NCBI GenBank assembly: GCA_910578845.1 | Contig: CAJTSL010000046.1 | Location: 22,393 to 31,075 of the forward strand | Length of the DNA: 8,683 bases | Origin: an uncultured Lachnospiraceae bacterium | GTDB taxonomy: Bacteria > Bacillota > Clostridia > Lachnospirales > Lachnospiraceae | Reading direction: 5' to 3' | In this document: positions 1 to 5,290 of the stretch, piece by piece | How the letters are laid out: every line of letters starts with the position of its first letter | Position numbering within the stretch: the stretch's first letter is position 1 | Made by a program: the position numbers and the translations under genes | The notes under the pieces: model-generated | Seen by the model: the letters and a program-made list of their open reading frames with translations, nothing else | Databases searched by the model: none | What the model was told of the DNA's origin: nothing

Positions 1-258
1 TTCACCTGCTTTTTCTTCGGCCTTCTCTGCTACGGCATCTGCTGCTTTTGTCAAATCCAAATCAACATATTTACGGTCTGCCTCTGTTTTACCGGATGCA
101 TCCTCACCATCTAAGTCTTCGTCGAATTCGTCAAAATCATCGTCATCATCCAGATCATTTTCTGCCTGCATATCTTTTTTCTTCAAAAGATAATATGCGC
201 CTCCAGCAAGCGCTCCTAGAGTTGCCACCATGAAAAATTTACCAAATTTTTTGGACAT
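1..258 (-). CDS. Small membrane-anchored acidic protein (5' part only, runs off the window)
   Basis: The first 86 codons are present and the frame is still open at base 1. The ATG (258-256) follows an AAAGGAG ribosome-binding site with an 8-nt spacer, which fixes the start. Residues 8-25 form a hydrophobic segment rich in Gly and Ala, preceded by lysines (MSKKFGK) and followed by KKK. This predicts one N-terminal membrane helix. Next comes a strongly acidic stretch (residues 34-53, Asp/Glu clusters with DDDDD) and then a Lys/Ala/Glu-rich stretch that looks helical. The arrangement resembles YtxH-like single-pass proteins of Firmicutes, but I do not recognise a defined family. By the positive-inside rule the short basic N-terminus would be inside, although the KKK after the helix makes topology uncertain. 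It is divergent from the TetR gene and could be its target; that is inference. Confidence 0.75.
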   Translation of the reverse strand, partial: MSKKFGKFFMVATLGALAGGAYYLLKKKDMQAENDLDDDDDFDEFDEDLDGEDASGKTEADRKYVDLDLTKAADAVAEKAEEKAGE

Positions 259-291
259 GTGGAAGTCTCCTTTCACCGATTCTTTTATTCA

Positions 292-320
292 ATATTAATA
301 TTAATACTATTTTGTGAAAA
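292..320 (-). promoter_or_regulatory. Putative sigma-A promoter of the acidic membrane protein
   Basis: On the minus strand TTTTCA (320-315) and TAATAT (297-292) are separated by 17 bp, about 35 bp upstream of the ATG at 258. The surroundings are extremely AT-rich (repeated AATATT), so alternative -10 boxes in other registers are possible. Confidence 0.4.
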
Positions 321-321
321 T

Positions 322-370
322 GAAAAGGGAATATGTATTAAAAAAAAATTAATTTTTTCCCATTATTTTC
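322..370. repeat. AT-rich interrupted inverted repeat in the divergent intergenic region
   Basis: GAAAA GGGAA (322-331) pairs with TTCCC (357-361) and, after a 4-nt interruption, TTTTC (366-370). A perfect 16-bp palindrome, AAAAAATTAATTTTTT (343-358), lies inside it. The element sits upstream of the minus-strand promoter and about 55 bp before the tetR -35 box. It could be a protein-binding site, a curved upstream element or a weak stem-loop; nothing in the sequence decides between these. The rest of the 318-bp interval 259-576 shows only the two promoters and the tetR 5' leader. Confidence 0.35.
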
Positions 371-424
371 ATGCTACAACATCTTGTGTATGCAAAAAAA
401 GTCGGAACTAGTTTTTCTAAATCA

Positions 425-453
425 TTGAATCTGGGCTCATTTTATGATATATT
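425..453 (+). promoter_or_regulatory. Sigma-A promoter of the TetR-family regulator, with operator-like symmetry
   Basis: TTGAAT (425-430) and TATATT (448-453) are separated by exactly 17 bp, with an extended -10 TG at 445-446. This is a strong vegetative promoter by consensus. The spacer contains an inverted repeat, TCAT-TTT-ATGA (437-447). A second weak repeat, GACT-N5-AGTC (461-473), lies where transcription should begin. Many TetR proteins repress their own promoter through such symmetric sites, so these are candidate operators, but the arms are only 4 bp. The leader before the ATG at 577 would be about 115 nt. Confidence 0.6.
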
Positions 454-576
454 AAAACTCGACTCATAAAGTCAATTTCCAATAAATGTTTGGTCAATAT
501 CTGTCAAATTTACATAAATCATTTGAGGAAAATAATCGAAAAAGCTTTAACTGATATACACTGGAAAGGATATACA

Positions 577-1188
577 ATGAACGAGAAATTTTTTGACCTG
601 AAGAAAGAAAAGCAGGACAGGATGATCAACGCATCCTTGAAGCTGTTTGCCTTAAACGGATACAAGCATGCCAGCACTGACGATATCGTCAGCGAAGCCG
701 GCATCAGCAAAGGCCTGCTGTTCCATTACTTTGGGAGCAAGCTCGGTCTGTATACTTTTCTGTATGACTACAGCGTCAGGTTTATGAAACTGGAATTGAC
801 CAGAGGAGTCTTAGACCCCGACCATACTACGGATTACTTCGAGCTTCGTAAGCTAATCGAATTCTCGAAAATGCAGGTTTTAAAGAACTATCCTTACATG
901 CAACAGTTTTTGGACCGCTCCAAATACGAAAATGTAAGCGAAGCCCTGCTCGCCATTGAAGGCCAGCGCGACGTGCTGCCCGAAGTCTATGCTGCGATTA
1001 TGGAACGCGCTGATACAACGCTTTTCTCAGATCACATTGACATGGAAAAGCTTAGCGCCATGCTAGATTATACCATCAAAGGGCTCATGACGGAACGGTT
1101 CCTGGATTCCTCATTCCATCCTGAGATGTTATATGAAGAAATTACCGGATACCTGATGATGATGAAAAAAATAGCTTATAAAAAATAA
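577..1188 (+). CDS. TetR/AcrR-family transcriptional regulator
   Basis: A protein of 203 residues, typical length for TetR repressors. Residues about 10-56 form the N-terminal DNA-binding domain: helix 1 (DRMINASLKLFALNGYKHAS), then the helix-turn-helix STDDIVSEAGISKGLLFHYF and GSK, a near-canonical TetR signature with the conserved Gly, Tyr and Phe positions. The remainder (about 60-203) is a helical ligand-binding and dimerisation domain that is variable in the family, so the inducer cannot be read from sequence. I chose the ATG at 577 because GGAAAGGA stands 6 nt before it. The frame extends upstream to 490, but those codons lie in the leader and have no ribosome-binding site. The gene is divergent from the acidic membrane protein and convergent with DUF2225. 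Likely targets are its own promoter and the divergent gene (inference). No efflux pump or enzyme lies next to it in this window. Confidence 0.92.
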   Translation: MNEKFFDLKKEKQDRMINASLKLFALNGYKHASTDDIVSEAGISKGLLFHYFGSKLGLYTFLYDYSVRFMKLELTRGVLDPDHTTDYFELRKLIEFSKMQVLKNYPYMQQFLDRSKYENVSEALLAIEGQRDVLPEVYAAIMERADTTLFSDHIDMEKLSAMLDYTIKGLMTERFLDSSFHPEMLYEEITGYLMMMKKIAYKK

Positions 1189-1220
1189 GAGCCGATGCCA
1201 ATATCGACTCTTTTTCTTTT
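1187..1220. terminator. Bidirectional rho-independent terminator between tetR and DUF2225
   Basis: Stem AAGAG-C-CGAT (1187-1196) pairs with ATCG-A-CTCTT (1203-1212) around a 6-nt loop with one C-A mismatch. A T-rich tail follows to 1220 on the plus strand. On the minus strand the same stem is followed by TTATTTTTTATAAG, so it can also end the DUF2225 transcript. The stem begins at the last bases of the tetR stop codon. Confidence 0.75.
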
Positions 1221-1252
1221 TATGCTTTTATGGATTCATTTTGTTTTTTCTT

Positions 1253-1353
1253 TTATTTTATTGCTACATTCTTTTCTTTGATCTTCTTATTTCTTTGCTG
1301 CATTCTTTTTTTGATCTTCTTATTTCTTTGCTGCATTCTTTTCTTTGATCTTC
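1253..1353 (-). repeat. Three tandem copies of a 33-34 bp unit at the 3' end of the DUF2225 gene
   Basis: Copy 1 is 1320-1353 (34 bp), copy 2 is 1287-1319 (33 bp) and copy 3 is 1253-1286 (34 bp, several substitutions). Copy 1 encodes the last ten residues (KIKEKNAAKK, less its first base) and the TAA stop. Copies 2 and 3 lie after the stop and each ends in TAA as well. Copy 2 lacks one base of a poly-A run, as slippage would give. The unit is A/G-rich on the coding strand. It most likely arose by duplication of the gene's 3' end. Confidence 0.85.
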
Positions 1354-2186
1354 TTTACCAGCATTTCTTTTACCATTCTCGCCTTATCTTTCATACGAGG
1401 ATTTGCGGACGGATTCGTCAAAATGCCGGATACCAGCCTCGTTGACACATCATACTGCTCAAAGCGCATGGAAAGCACTGCGATCAGATAATCTACAGTC
1501 GGCTCATCCATACCGCACATCGGGAAGCTCTCTGTCTGTCTCGCAGCCAGGAATCCTTCCAGTGCGTTATGCAGAAACTCATTTTCTTCGCTATCAATCT
1601 TTTTCTTCTTTTCCTCATAGTCGGCAGCGCTTGTATCAAGATGTTCACCCTGCCCGCGCAACAGCCATGCCGTCTTCAGACAGACATATGCTTTCTCGCT
1701 CGGTTTCGCCTGTTTCACGATTGCATTAGCCAATGTCAAATGATAACGCTCTAACGCATCCTCATACGTATAGAATTCTTTTTCTTCCGTCTGCGGTTTA
1801 AAAGATGCAGAGATCGACTCTTTGATATGCTTCGCCTGCGGAGAAGTCACAAACTTGAAGAATCTGCTAAGCGCGGCATAACCACAATGAGGGCACATGA
1901 CAATATCATATTTGAGCAAATCTACCTGATCATACTTAGGCCTTAAGTCAAGGTCTGTCCCTGCTAGCTTTACTTTCCCGACTTTAACGGTCTTGCTCTT
2001 AAACTCTTTATCACAAATCGGACAAGTAGTCGCTTTGTCAAACAGATAATCCTGTTCCTGCATCACCGGCGCCGCTGCCGCTGGCTTGCCGTCTGCCGTC
2101 TCCGCTTTCTTCGGCTCATCATATAAGTTCATGTTCTTTAGATTGCCTAATCCAAATTGCTCCAATCCTGACAATAAATCTGACAT
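1320..2186 (-). CDS. DUF2225 zinc-ribbon protein
   Basis: A protein of 288 residues. Residues 46-105 match the DUF2225 signature: DYLFDKATTCPICDKEF, then DLDLRPKYDQVDLLKYD, then CPHCGYAALSRFF. The two CxxC pairs (C55/C58 and C98/C101) should bind one zinc ion. The C-terminal two thirds are helical, with TPR-like character (AYVCLKTAWLLRG, then EGFLAARQTE), and end in a lysine-rich tail. Residues 24-45 are a low-complexity linker (KPAAAAP). The biochemical role of the family is not known to me; it is common in Clostridia and Bacilli and is probably cytosolic, since there is no signal peptide. The start at 2186 is set by GGGAGG, 9 nt upstream. The gene lies 44 bp after glnS on the same strand with no terminator between, so co-transcription is likely. 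The terminator at 1187-1220 ends the unit. The last codons lie in a tandem repeat that continues past the stop. Confidence 0.9.
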   Translation of the reverse strand: MSDLLSGLEQFGLGNLKNMNLYDEPKKAETADGKPAAAAPVMQEQDYLFDKATTCPICDKEFKSKTVKVGKVKLAGTDLDLRPKYDQVDLLKYDIVMCPHCGYAALSRFFKFVTSPQAKHIKESISASFKPQTEEKEFYTYEDALERYHLTLANAIVKQAKPSEKAYVCLKTAWLLRGQGEHLDTSAADYEEKKKKIDSEENEFLHNALEGFLAARQTESFPMCGMDEPTVDYLIAVLSMRFEQYDVSTRLVSGILTNPSANPRMKDKARMVKEMLVKKIKEKNAAKK

Positions 2187-2230
2187 TTGTATTTTCCTCC
2201 CAATTCCTTTCTTTCTATATGATTTCTATT

Positions 2231-3931
2231 TTACTTTTCACCCTTTGGCAATACAAAGGAACTCTTTAGCGATACAATCCGGTTAAAGACAAGCGCCTCT
2301 GGTTTTGAATCTTTGGCATCCACACAGAAGAATCCCTGTCTCACAAACTGAAAACTATCATATGCCTTTGCTCCCGCAATAGAAGGCTCTAACCGGCATT
2401 CTTTTAAAACCGTTAAGGAATTAGGATTCAAATTCAGGCTGCCGTCTTCATTGTAGACACCCTTTTCCTCATCTATGATATTCTCATAGAGCCTGACTTG
2501 CGCTTTGACTGCTGAAGAAGCTGGCACCCAGTGGATTGTCCCTTTCACTTTGCGCCCGTCCGGGCTATTGCCTCCTTTAGACGCCGCATCATAGGTACAG
2601 TGGACTACCGTTACATTGCCGTCCTCATCCTTTTCAAATCCTGTACAGGTGACAAAATAAGCATGCATCAGTCGGACTTCATTGCCGGGGAACAATCTGA
2701 AGTACTTCTTCGGTGGTTCCTCCATAAAATCGTCCCTGTCTATATACAGTTCCCGCTCAAACGGCACTTCCCGTGTCCCAAGGCTCTCGTTTTCCAGGTT
2801 ATTGGCCACGGTAAGCATCTCGGTTACCCCTTCCGGATAATTGTCGATGACCAATTTGATCGGGTCAAGCGCTGCCATAACACGCGGCTTCTTCATCTTC
2901 AGATCTTCTCTGATACAATATTCTAACATAGAATATTCGGCTGAGGAATTGGCTTTTGACACACCGCATAAATCAACGAATCTGCGAATGGACTCCGGCG
3001 TAAACCCTCTTCTTTTCAGCGCCGCGATCGACACTAAGCGCGGGTCGTCCCAGCCGTCCACAATCCCGTCTTCAACCAGCTTCTTAATGTATCTTTTGCC
3101 AGTGACTACATTAGTCAAATACATTTTGGCAAACTCAATCTGTTTCGGCGGATGTGGATATTCTAGCTCTTCCACTACCCAATTATATAAAGGCCGGTGA
3201 TCTTCAAATTCCAATGTACAAATAGAATGGGTAATACCTTCTATCGCATCTTCAATCGGATGCGCAAAATCATACATCGGATAGATACACCATTTATCGC
3301 CTGTGTTATGATGGGATAAATGCGCCACACGGTATATGATCGGATCCCTCATGTTAATATTCGGAGATGCCATATCAATCTTGGCACGCAACGTTTTCTC
3401 ACCGTCAGCATATTTCCCATCTTTCATTTCCTCAAACAAGGTGAGGTTCTCTTCTATGCTCCTGTTACGGTTCGGGTCATCTTTCCCCGGTTCCGTCAGT
3501 GTCCCTCTATATTCGCGCATTTCCTCTGCCGTCAATTCAGACACATAAGCCTTGCCCTTTTTGATCAGCTTCACCGCACATTCATACATTTCATCAAAAT
3601 AATTAGAAGCAAAGAACAGACGGTCTTCATAATCCGCACCAAGCCATGCGACATCCGCTTTGATAGACTCCACGAATTCGTTCTTCTCCTTCGTGGGATT
3701 CGTATCGTCAAAACGCATATTGAACTGGCCGCCATACTTCTCTGCAAGGCCATAATTCAATAATATACTCTTTGCATGTCCGATGTGCAGATAACCGTTA
3801 GGCTCTGGTGGGAACCTTGTGTGTACCTTATCGTACACGCCTTCTGCCAGGTCTTTTTCAATAATCTGCTCGATAAAATTTCTGGAAACGGCTTCTTTTT
3901 CTTCTTCTGCCGCTACAATATTCTCACTCAT
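2231..3931 (-). CDS. glnS: Glutaminyl-tRNA synthetase
   Basis: Charges tRNA-Gln with glutamine in the cytosol (class I synthetase). Numbering from the ATG at 3931 (566 residues), PPEPNGYLHIGHAKS with the HIGH motif lies at 41-55. FDDTNP follows near 75, CTLEFEDHRPLYNW near 238-251, and GWDDPR, the typical GlnRS/GluRS block, at 293-298. The KMSKS position, written VMSKR in E. coli GlnRS, is here VVTGKRYIKK (residues 275-284), a degenerate form I recall from clostridial enzymes. The C-terminal 190 residues match the two-barrel anticodon-binding domain (EEPPKKYFRLFPGNEVRLM, then VKGTIHWV, and AYDSFQFVRQGFF). The length is normal. I prefer the ATG at 3931 because homologous proteins begin with a short variable MSE-type tail before NFIEQII. 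The frame stays open to a GTG at 4000, and the ATG lacks a good Shine-Dalgarno sequence. DUF2225 follows 44 bp downstream. Confidence 0.95.
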   Translation of the reverse strand: MSENIVAAEEEKEAVSRNFIEQIIEKDLAEGVYDKVHTRFPPEPNGYLHIGHAKSILLNYGLAEKYGGQFNMRFDDTNPTKEKNEFVESIKADVAWLGADYEDRLFFASNYFDEMYECAVKLIKKGKAYVSELTAEEMREYRGTLTEPGKDDPNRNRSIEENLTLFEEMKDGKYADGEKTLRAKIDMASPNINMRDPIIYRVAHLSHHNTGDKWCIYPMYDFAHPIEDAIEGITHSICTLEFEDHRPLYNWVVEELEYPHPPKQIEFAKMYLTNVVTGKRYIKKLVEDGIVDGWDDPRLVSIAALKRRGFTPESIRRFVDLCGVSKANSSAEYSMLEYCIREDLKMKKPRVMAALDPIKLVIDNYPEGVTEMLTVANNLENESLGTREVPFERELYIDRDDFMEEPPKKYFRLFPGNEVRLMHAYFVTCTGFEKDEDGNVTVVHCTYDAASKGGNSPDGRKVKGTIHWVPASSAVKAQVRLYENIIDEEKGVYNEDGSLNLNPNSLTVLKECRLEPSIAGAKAYDSFQFVRQGFFCVDAKDSKPEALVFNRIVSLKSSFVLPKGEK

Positions 3932-3944
3932 AGTTCTTGTTTCT

Positions 3945-3967
3945 GCCGTAAGGCCGCATATTACGGC
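3945..3967 (-). promoter_or_regulatory. Hairpin immediately upstream of the glnS start
   Basis: A perfect 7-bp inverted repeat, GCCGTAA (3967-3961) and TTACGGC (3951-3945), with a 9-nt loop ends 13 nt before the glnS ATG. In the mRNA it would sit at the edge of the ribosome-binding region. No T-run follows, so it is not a terminator. A role in translation control is inference. Confidence 0.5.
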
Positions 3968-3981
3968 GCCAAAAACGGCAT
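3961..3981 (-). CDS. Possible six-codon leader ORF of glnS
   Basis: ATG CCG TTT TTG GCG CCG TAA encodes MPFLAP. GGAAGG stands 5 nt before its ATG; this AAGGAAGGAG stretch is the only good Shine-Dalgarno sequence in the glnS leader. Its stop codon forms the end of the 5' arm of the adjacent hairpin. One nucleotide later a second ATG opens an 11-codon frame (3959-3924) whose TGA overlaps the glnS ATG (ATGAGTGA). This chain could couple translation into glnS. It may equally be chance, because very short ORFs are common. There are no glutamine codons in it, so it is not a classical amino-acid attenuator. Confidence 0.3.
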   Translation of the reverse strand: MPFLAP

Positions 3982-4005
3982 CCACTCCTTCCTTTCGCAC
4001 ACGTT

Positions 4006-4030
4006 CACTACTATGTTACCATAGGCAGTG
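4006..4030 (-). promoter_or_regulatory. GNRA-capped stem-loop in the glnS 5' leader
   Basis: On the transcript strand CACT-GC-CTATG-GTAA-CATAG-T-AGTG gives 9 base pairs with a small asymmetric bulge and a GUAA tetraloop (GNRA class). It lies at the expected 5' end of the glnS transcript. Such a hairpin can protect an mRNA 5' end or be part of a regulatory leader; no known riboswitch is recognised. Confidence 0.45.
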
Positions 4031-4035
4031 CAAAA

Positions 4036-4065
4036 TATAAAGCAAAAATTTTAAGTTCTTGGCAA
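4036..4065 (-). promoter_or_regulatory. Putative sigma-A promoter of glnS
   Basis: On the minus strand TTGCCA (4065-4060) and TTTATA (4041-4036) are 18 bp apart, just after the stop codon of the LRR gene. Transcription would begin near 4029, at the start of the GNRA hairpin, leaving a leader of about 100 nt before the ATG at 3931. Confidence 0.45.
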
Positions 4066-4070
4066 AAAAG

Positions 4071-5204
4071 TCAGTGCGCATATCTCCCGGTAAACTCCAT
4101 GACCAGTCCCGTCAAGCAAGTATCCTCATAAAGACTGCCGGGATAAACCTGCGTAATTTCATAACGCACTTCCAGCATGCCGCCATTGATGATCTTAATA
4201 TCATCTTCCGGCAGCTTAAAATATTGCGGATAAATCGTATCCTCCAGTTCCAGATACGCATAGGGCTTATTCCCCACATACATCAAAAGCTGCTTGATAC
4301 GCCCGTTTTCTTCCCAAGCCTTCTCATCCTTCGCATACCCGTTGACAATACAGATCTCAGAATAACGCAGAAAGCCGTCTATTTTGGGATCCATGCTATC
4401 CCATTGTAAAATACCTTCCCACTTATTATCAGTCCCGCAAACACAGCTTTGCCGGTAAACAATGCTTTCCCCGACGCCGTTTCCTTCTGCGCCTTCCGCC
4501 CATGCCGCATCTCTGTTTTGTACTGTCACATGATCGGCACAATACCTTCCATCTTCACCATAACAGAGCAAAAAAGGCTGCTTACAGCCCGCAAACGCCT
4601 CTTTTTCTATTTCCGTGCTCTTATCCCGCACCAGTACCGTCCAAAGCGCTTTATTCCCCGCAAACGCCCTCTCCTTTATCCATTTCACAGAATCAGGGAA
4701 TTCAAGGCTTTCGAAATTGCAATTCTCAAACGCGCTTTCTCCAATATCCTCCACGCTTCCCGGCAACTCCATGCTCACGATGCCTGTATCTTTAAATGCG
4801 CCGTCCGCAATCTCTACAAGAGATGCTGGCAGCGTCAGCTCGTCTATCTTCATGCCCCTAAAAGCGTTCTCCCCGATTTCCTTTACCGGAAGGCCGTTGA
4901 TGTCTGCCGGCAGGATCACATTTCTCTCTCTATGATAATTCTTGGCGAACACATCCATATACGTCCAGAAATCATCCTGATACTCCTCTGCAATCCCGGT
5001 GATGATGATAGAAGTATGGTGTTTATTTTCCTCAAAAGCAAATAGTTGTTCTAATAAAGGCAGTTCCACGGCGCTATCTTCCATTACGTTCCCCGCTCCC
5101 TCTTTGGCGCTGCACTCCCTACCGCCGACGCCAATCATAAAAGCCAGCATCAACAATAACGTCTTTAACCCATGCCGGCGCCTCCCGACACTTTCTCTGC
5201 TCAT
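4071..5204 (-). CDS. Secreted BspA-type leucine-rich-repeat protein with a C-terminal glycan-binding-like domain
   Basis: A protein of 377 residues. The basic N-terminus (RRRHGLK) and hydrophobic core LLLMLAFMIG (about 15-24) form a signal peptide. Cleavage could fall after CSA (residue 33); GREC is a poor lipobox, so I call it secreted, not lipidated. Residues 96-207 contain about five repeats of 22-23 residues of the form LPxSVxxIGxxAFxxC (ELTLPASLVEIADGAFKD, MELPGSVEDIGESAFENC, LEFPDSVKWIKERAFAGN), the LRR_5/BspA family. The C-terminal part (about 255-377) has YVGNKPYAYLELEDT, YPQYFKLP and YPGSLYEDTCLTGLVMEFTG, which fits the NADase-type glycan-binding (discoidin-fold) domain often found on clostridial surface proteins. 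The ATG at 5204 has GAGGGG 7 nt upstream. An ATG at 5210 would overlap the stop of the preceding microprotein, and the frame opens at a TTG at 5231. Likely role: surface or host-glycan contact (inference). Confidence 0.85.
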   Translation of the reverse strand: MSRESVGRRRHGLKTLLLMLAFMIGVGGRECSAKEGAGNVMEDSAVELPLLEQLFAFEENKHHTSIIITGIAEEYQDDFWTYMDVFAKNYHRERNVILPADINGLPVKEIGENAFRGMKIDELTLPASLVEIADGAFKDTGIVSMELPGSVEDIGESAFENCNFESLEFPDSVKWIKERAFAGNKALWTVLVRDKSTEIEKEAFAGCKQPFLLCYGEDGRYCADHVTVQNRDAAWAEGAEGNGVGESIVYRQSCVCGTDNKWEGILQWDSMDPKIDGFLRYSEICIVNGYAKDEKAWEENGRIKQLLMYVGNKPYAYLELEDTIYPQYFKLPEDDIKIINGGMLEVRYEITQVYPGSLYEDTCLTGLVMEFTGRYAH

Positions 5205-5206
5205 TG

Positions 5207-5290
5207 TCATTCCCCTCTTATTTTCCTGCAAACTTTTACTCCATATTGATCCGGATAGTCAACCGCTATTTTGATTTCCTTTATCTTCAT
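5207..5290 (-). CDS. Candidate 27-residue microprotein between the DHH and LRR genes
   Basis: The ATG (5290-5288) overlaps the TGA of the DHH gene as ATGA, the classic layout of translational coupling. AAGGA lies just before it, inside the last DHH codons, but is too close to be an ideal ribosome-binding site. The frame starts MKIKEIKIAVDYPDQ, continues YGVKVC and ends RKIRGE, then TGA at 5209-5207. That stop overlaps an ATG of the LRR frame (5210) as ATGA and stands 2 nt before the preferred LRR start at 5204. The product is basic at both ends with a DYPDQYG centre; it has no membrane segment and I recognise no family. It could be a true small protein, a coupling peptide that hands ribosomes to the LRR gene, or the remnant of a longer gene. 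Confidence 0.45.
   Translation of the reverse strand: MKIKEIKIAVDYPDQYGVKVCRKIRGE

Noticed and set aside
490..576. Upstream extension of the TetR frame to an ATG at 490
   Set aside because: It has no ribosome-binding site and lies in the presumed leader, and TetR proteins normally begin shortly before helix 1. The ATG at 577 has GGAAAGGA at good spacing.
2531..3763. Long open frames on the plus strand across glnS
   Set aside because: They are antisense to a well-conserved gene, lack ribosome-binding sites and show no family signature.
3932..4000. GTG start at 4000 for glnS
   Set aside because: No Shine-Dalgarno sequence precedes it, the extra 23 residues do not resemble the family's N-terminus, and they overlap the hairpin and mini-ORFs. 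It is kept only as an alternative.
3932..4070. T-box riboswitch upstream of glnS
   Set aside because: The interval is about 140 bp, has no recognisable T-box sequence, and the hairpins are not followed by a terminator T-run.
5224..5255. TTGACT as a -35 box for the LRR gene
   Set aside because: No acceptable -10 box follows at 16-18 bp, and the site lies inside the microprotein frame, so read-through from upstream is more likely.
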